Assembly: GCA_913056285.1 (NCBI GenBank)
Contig: CAJXNE010000015.1
Coordinates: 1 to 20,613, forward strand
Direction of reading: 5' to 3'
Origin: an uncultured Zetaproteobacteria bacterium
GTDB taxonomy: Bacteria; Pseudomonadota; Zetaproteobacteria; Mariprofundales; Mariprofundaceae
Length of the DNA: 20,613 bases
Positions 19,374 through 20,613 of this stretch are shown here, piece by piece. How positions within the stretch are numbered: position 1 is the first letter of the stretch; the number at the start of each line of letters is the position of its first letter. The notes beneath the pieces were generated by a model. That model was not told the origin of the DNA and made no database searches. It saw only the letters and a list, made by a program, of their open reading frames with translations. A program made the translations under genes and the position numbers.

Positions 19374-20125
19374 GGGTTTCTCCATGACGAAGCTATAGTA
19401 AAGCCATGACTGGCTACCCTAAACATACTTTTTTTTGTATTCTGACCTGGTGTATAGACAGCCGATTTAATGAGCTCGGTCAACTCATCAGTGTTGTCCA
19501 AAGTCAAAGGAAAAAGTGCGATCTCAACTGTTGGGGCAATAGTTTCACAATCAGGCAAGCCCGCATCTTTTGGCAATAATATTATTGGCTCTTTCGTATG
19601 CAGGTGCGGACTCAGTACAGCGTTAATCTTTTGATATTTTAACTTGGAAACGGAATTTGACATATCTCTGGGCAATACAAATGTTAAAGATCCACTAGCG
19701 AGATTGATTATTTGATTCGGCATCACCTTCAGCATTCGCATGATTTGTTTTAATCTGATGGGAAGAGGAGGATCAGCCTTCGCTTCAAGAAGGCCCAGGT
19801 TCCCCTTCCATAATGCTGAATAGAGTTTTCCTTGAGTCGTGGTAATTGAAACAGGCTTTTTCAGTTTTTTATACAGGTCAACCCTGACTTCAGAAACCCA
19901 GTTTTTTTCAAACACTGCTCCGGCACCTTTCGCTGCACTACTGGAGCGAGCTGGATACCTTATCTGCAAGGCAGAAGCCCCTCTGTCAAATGCCGTACTC
20001 CAGCATTTTTTATACGCCAAGGGGGAGTCATATAGAATATCACCCTCTTCGAATCTACATAAGTTGACTGCATCAGAAAATGCAAGGGGAACAGCCCAAC
20101 TGAATGATGGGAAAAATTTACTCAT
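19370..20125 (-). CDS. Unknown protein between ligase-like and SWIM genes
   Basis: I do not recognise any family in this 251-residue protein. It has no signal peptide or membrane segment and is probably cytoplasmic. It is basic in the first half (KKLKKP near 86; RLKQIMRMLK near 123), which would suit nucleic-acid contact, and carries an aromatic start (MSKFFPSFSWAVPL). An alternating hydrophobic block (IINLASGSLTFVLPRDM) and a Pro/Glu-rich middle (TIAPTVEIALFPLTLDN) suggest a mixed alpha/beta fold. It starts at ATG 20125 inside an ATGA overlap with the ligase-like gene, with AAGGTG eight bases upstream, and ends inside another ATGA overlap with the SWIM gene. Strict coupling points to a shared complex or process. 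Confidence 0.8.
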   Translation of the reverse strand: MSKFFPSFSWAVPLAFSDAVNLCRFEEGDILYDSPLAYKKCWSTAFDRGASALQIRYPARSSSAAKGAGAVFEKNWVSEVRVDLYKKLKKPVSITTTQGKLYSALWKGNLGLLEAKADPPLPIRLKQIMRMLKVMPNQIINLASGSLTFVLPRDMSNSVSKLKYQKINAVLSPHLHTKEPIILLPKDAGLPDCETIAPTVEIALFPLTLDNTDELTELIKSAVYTPGQNTKKSMFRVASHGFTIASSWRNP

Positions 20126-20613
20126 AATAATACACCTTGTTTAGGCGCTTCTGTACGCTTATCCCCTAGCATGCTCAGGAAGGTTTGTTCATCAATAACT
20201 TTCACACCCAGCGTATTCGCCTTGTCTAGCTTTGAGCCCGCCTCCATCCCGGCAATTAGCAAATCGGTATTTTTGGAAACAGAGCCAGTTGGCTTGGCCC
20301 CCAAGAGCCTTAGTCTTTCTTTTGCATCCGCTCTGGACATCGCTTTGAGTGTTCCGGTCACAACAACATTTTTTCCTCGTAATTCGTTGTCAGTAACATT
20401 CAGTGTGAATTCCTCTTCACTGGGCCATAGCCCATTGTTTCTGAAGGATTCCAGCACATCAAGGTTATGCGCTTCTTCAAAAAAAGACTTGATACTCTTC
20501 GCTATCACGCTGTTTTGGCTGAGCGCTCTATCTGAATCTTGCTGCTGAGAACGCTCCGAGAAACTGGAGTATATTTCGCCGATATCCGATGAGATTAAGC
20601 GATCAAGCGTTTG
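20122..20613 (-). CDS. NAD+-dependent DNA ligase-like protein, C-terminal part
   Basis: The frame runs open off the window edge, so the first part of the gene is missing; the visible 163 residues are its C-terminus. They contain a BRCT domain (about 20382-20167: LRGKNVVVTGTL, MSRADAKERLRLLGAK, GSVSKNTDLLIAG, GSKLDKA, LGVKVIDEQTFLSML), matching the C-terminus of LigA well. Before it, TLDRLISSDIGEI and SVIAKSIKSFFEEAHN correspond to LigA's last helix-hairpin-helix region, but the Gly hairpin is replaced by a serine/glutamine-rich insert. A GTG at 20508 is not a real start. Whether the missing part has the adenylation domain cannot be seen. Translation is coupled to the next gene (ATGA, 20122-20125). 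Confidence 0.82.
   Translation of the reverse strand, partial: QTLDRLISSDIGEIYSSFSERSQQQDSDRALSQNSVIAKSIKSFFEEAHNLDVLESFRNNGLWPSEEEFTLNVTDNELRGKNVVVTGTLKAMSRADAKERLRLLGAKPTGSVSKNTDLLIAGMEAGSKLDKANTLGVKVIDEQTFLSMLGDKRTEAPKQGVLL

Noticed and set aside
20122..20508. Separate 128-residue BRCT protein starting at GTG 20508
   Set aside because: The frame stays open to the window edge and the upstream residues still align with LigA, so this is the end of a larger protein.

Overview
The window is bacterial chromosome, and its conserved part has the classic proteobacterial order: tRNA-Trp, secE, nusG, rplK, rplA, rplJ, rplL, rpoB, rpoC. The protein sequences (short one-helix SecE; RpoC sharing E. coli numbering at its zinc and catalytic residues) suggest a proteobacterium. 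I cannot name the genus; a gammaproteobacterium or an early-branching lineage such as Zetaproteobacteria would fit.

Positions 1-11855 are the transcription/translation operon, all on the + strand. It starts with the 3' end of tRNA-Trp and ends at a strong intrinsic terminator behind rpoC. Most of its spacers are structured: a perfect hairpin over the nusG stop codon, two tetraloop hairpins plus an L10-type leader before rplJ, and a processing-type hairpin followed by an attenuator between rplL and rpoB. These are places where ribosomal protein and RNA polymerase output can be set separately. The terminator after rpoC is followed by purN, not by the rpsL-rpsG-fusA-tuf group found there in many bacteria.

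Positions 11973-18805 are ordinary but mixed. On the + strand are purN (purine synthesis) and a lipoprotein of unknown family. On the - strand is a two-component pair resembling CusR/CusS heavy-metal systems (regulator first, then kinase). Divergent from it is a Nudix ADP-ribose pyrophosphatase (nudF-like). A long RecQ helicase with an extra C-terminal helix-turn-helix domain lies on the - strand. The kinase has leucine where its family almost always has threonine or asparagine in the HExxT/N phosphatase motif, and it has no normal start codon at its expected N-terminus.

Positions 18806-20613 look accessory. An AT-rich gap is followed by three - strand genes joined by two 4-base ATGA overlaps: the C-terminal part of an NAD+-dependent DNA-ligase-like protein (running off the window), a 251-residue protein of no family I recognise, and a 108-residue SWIM zinc-finger protein with a helical tail. 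The tight coupling, the divergent ligase and the unknown partner make this the best candidate for an undescribed system, perhaps DNA repair or genome defence. The function is inference only.
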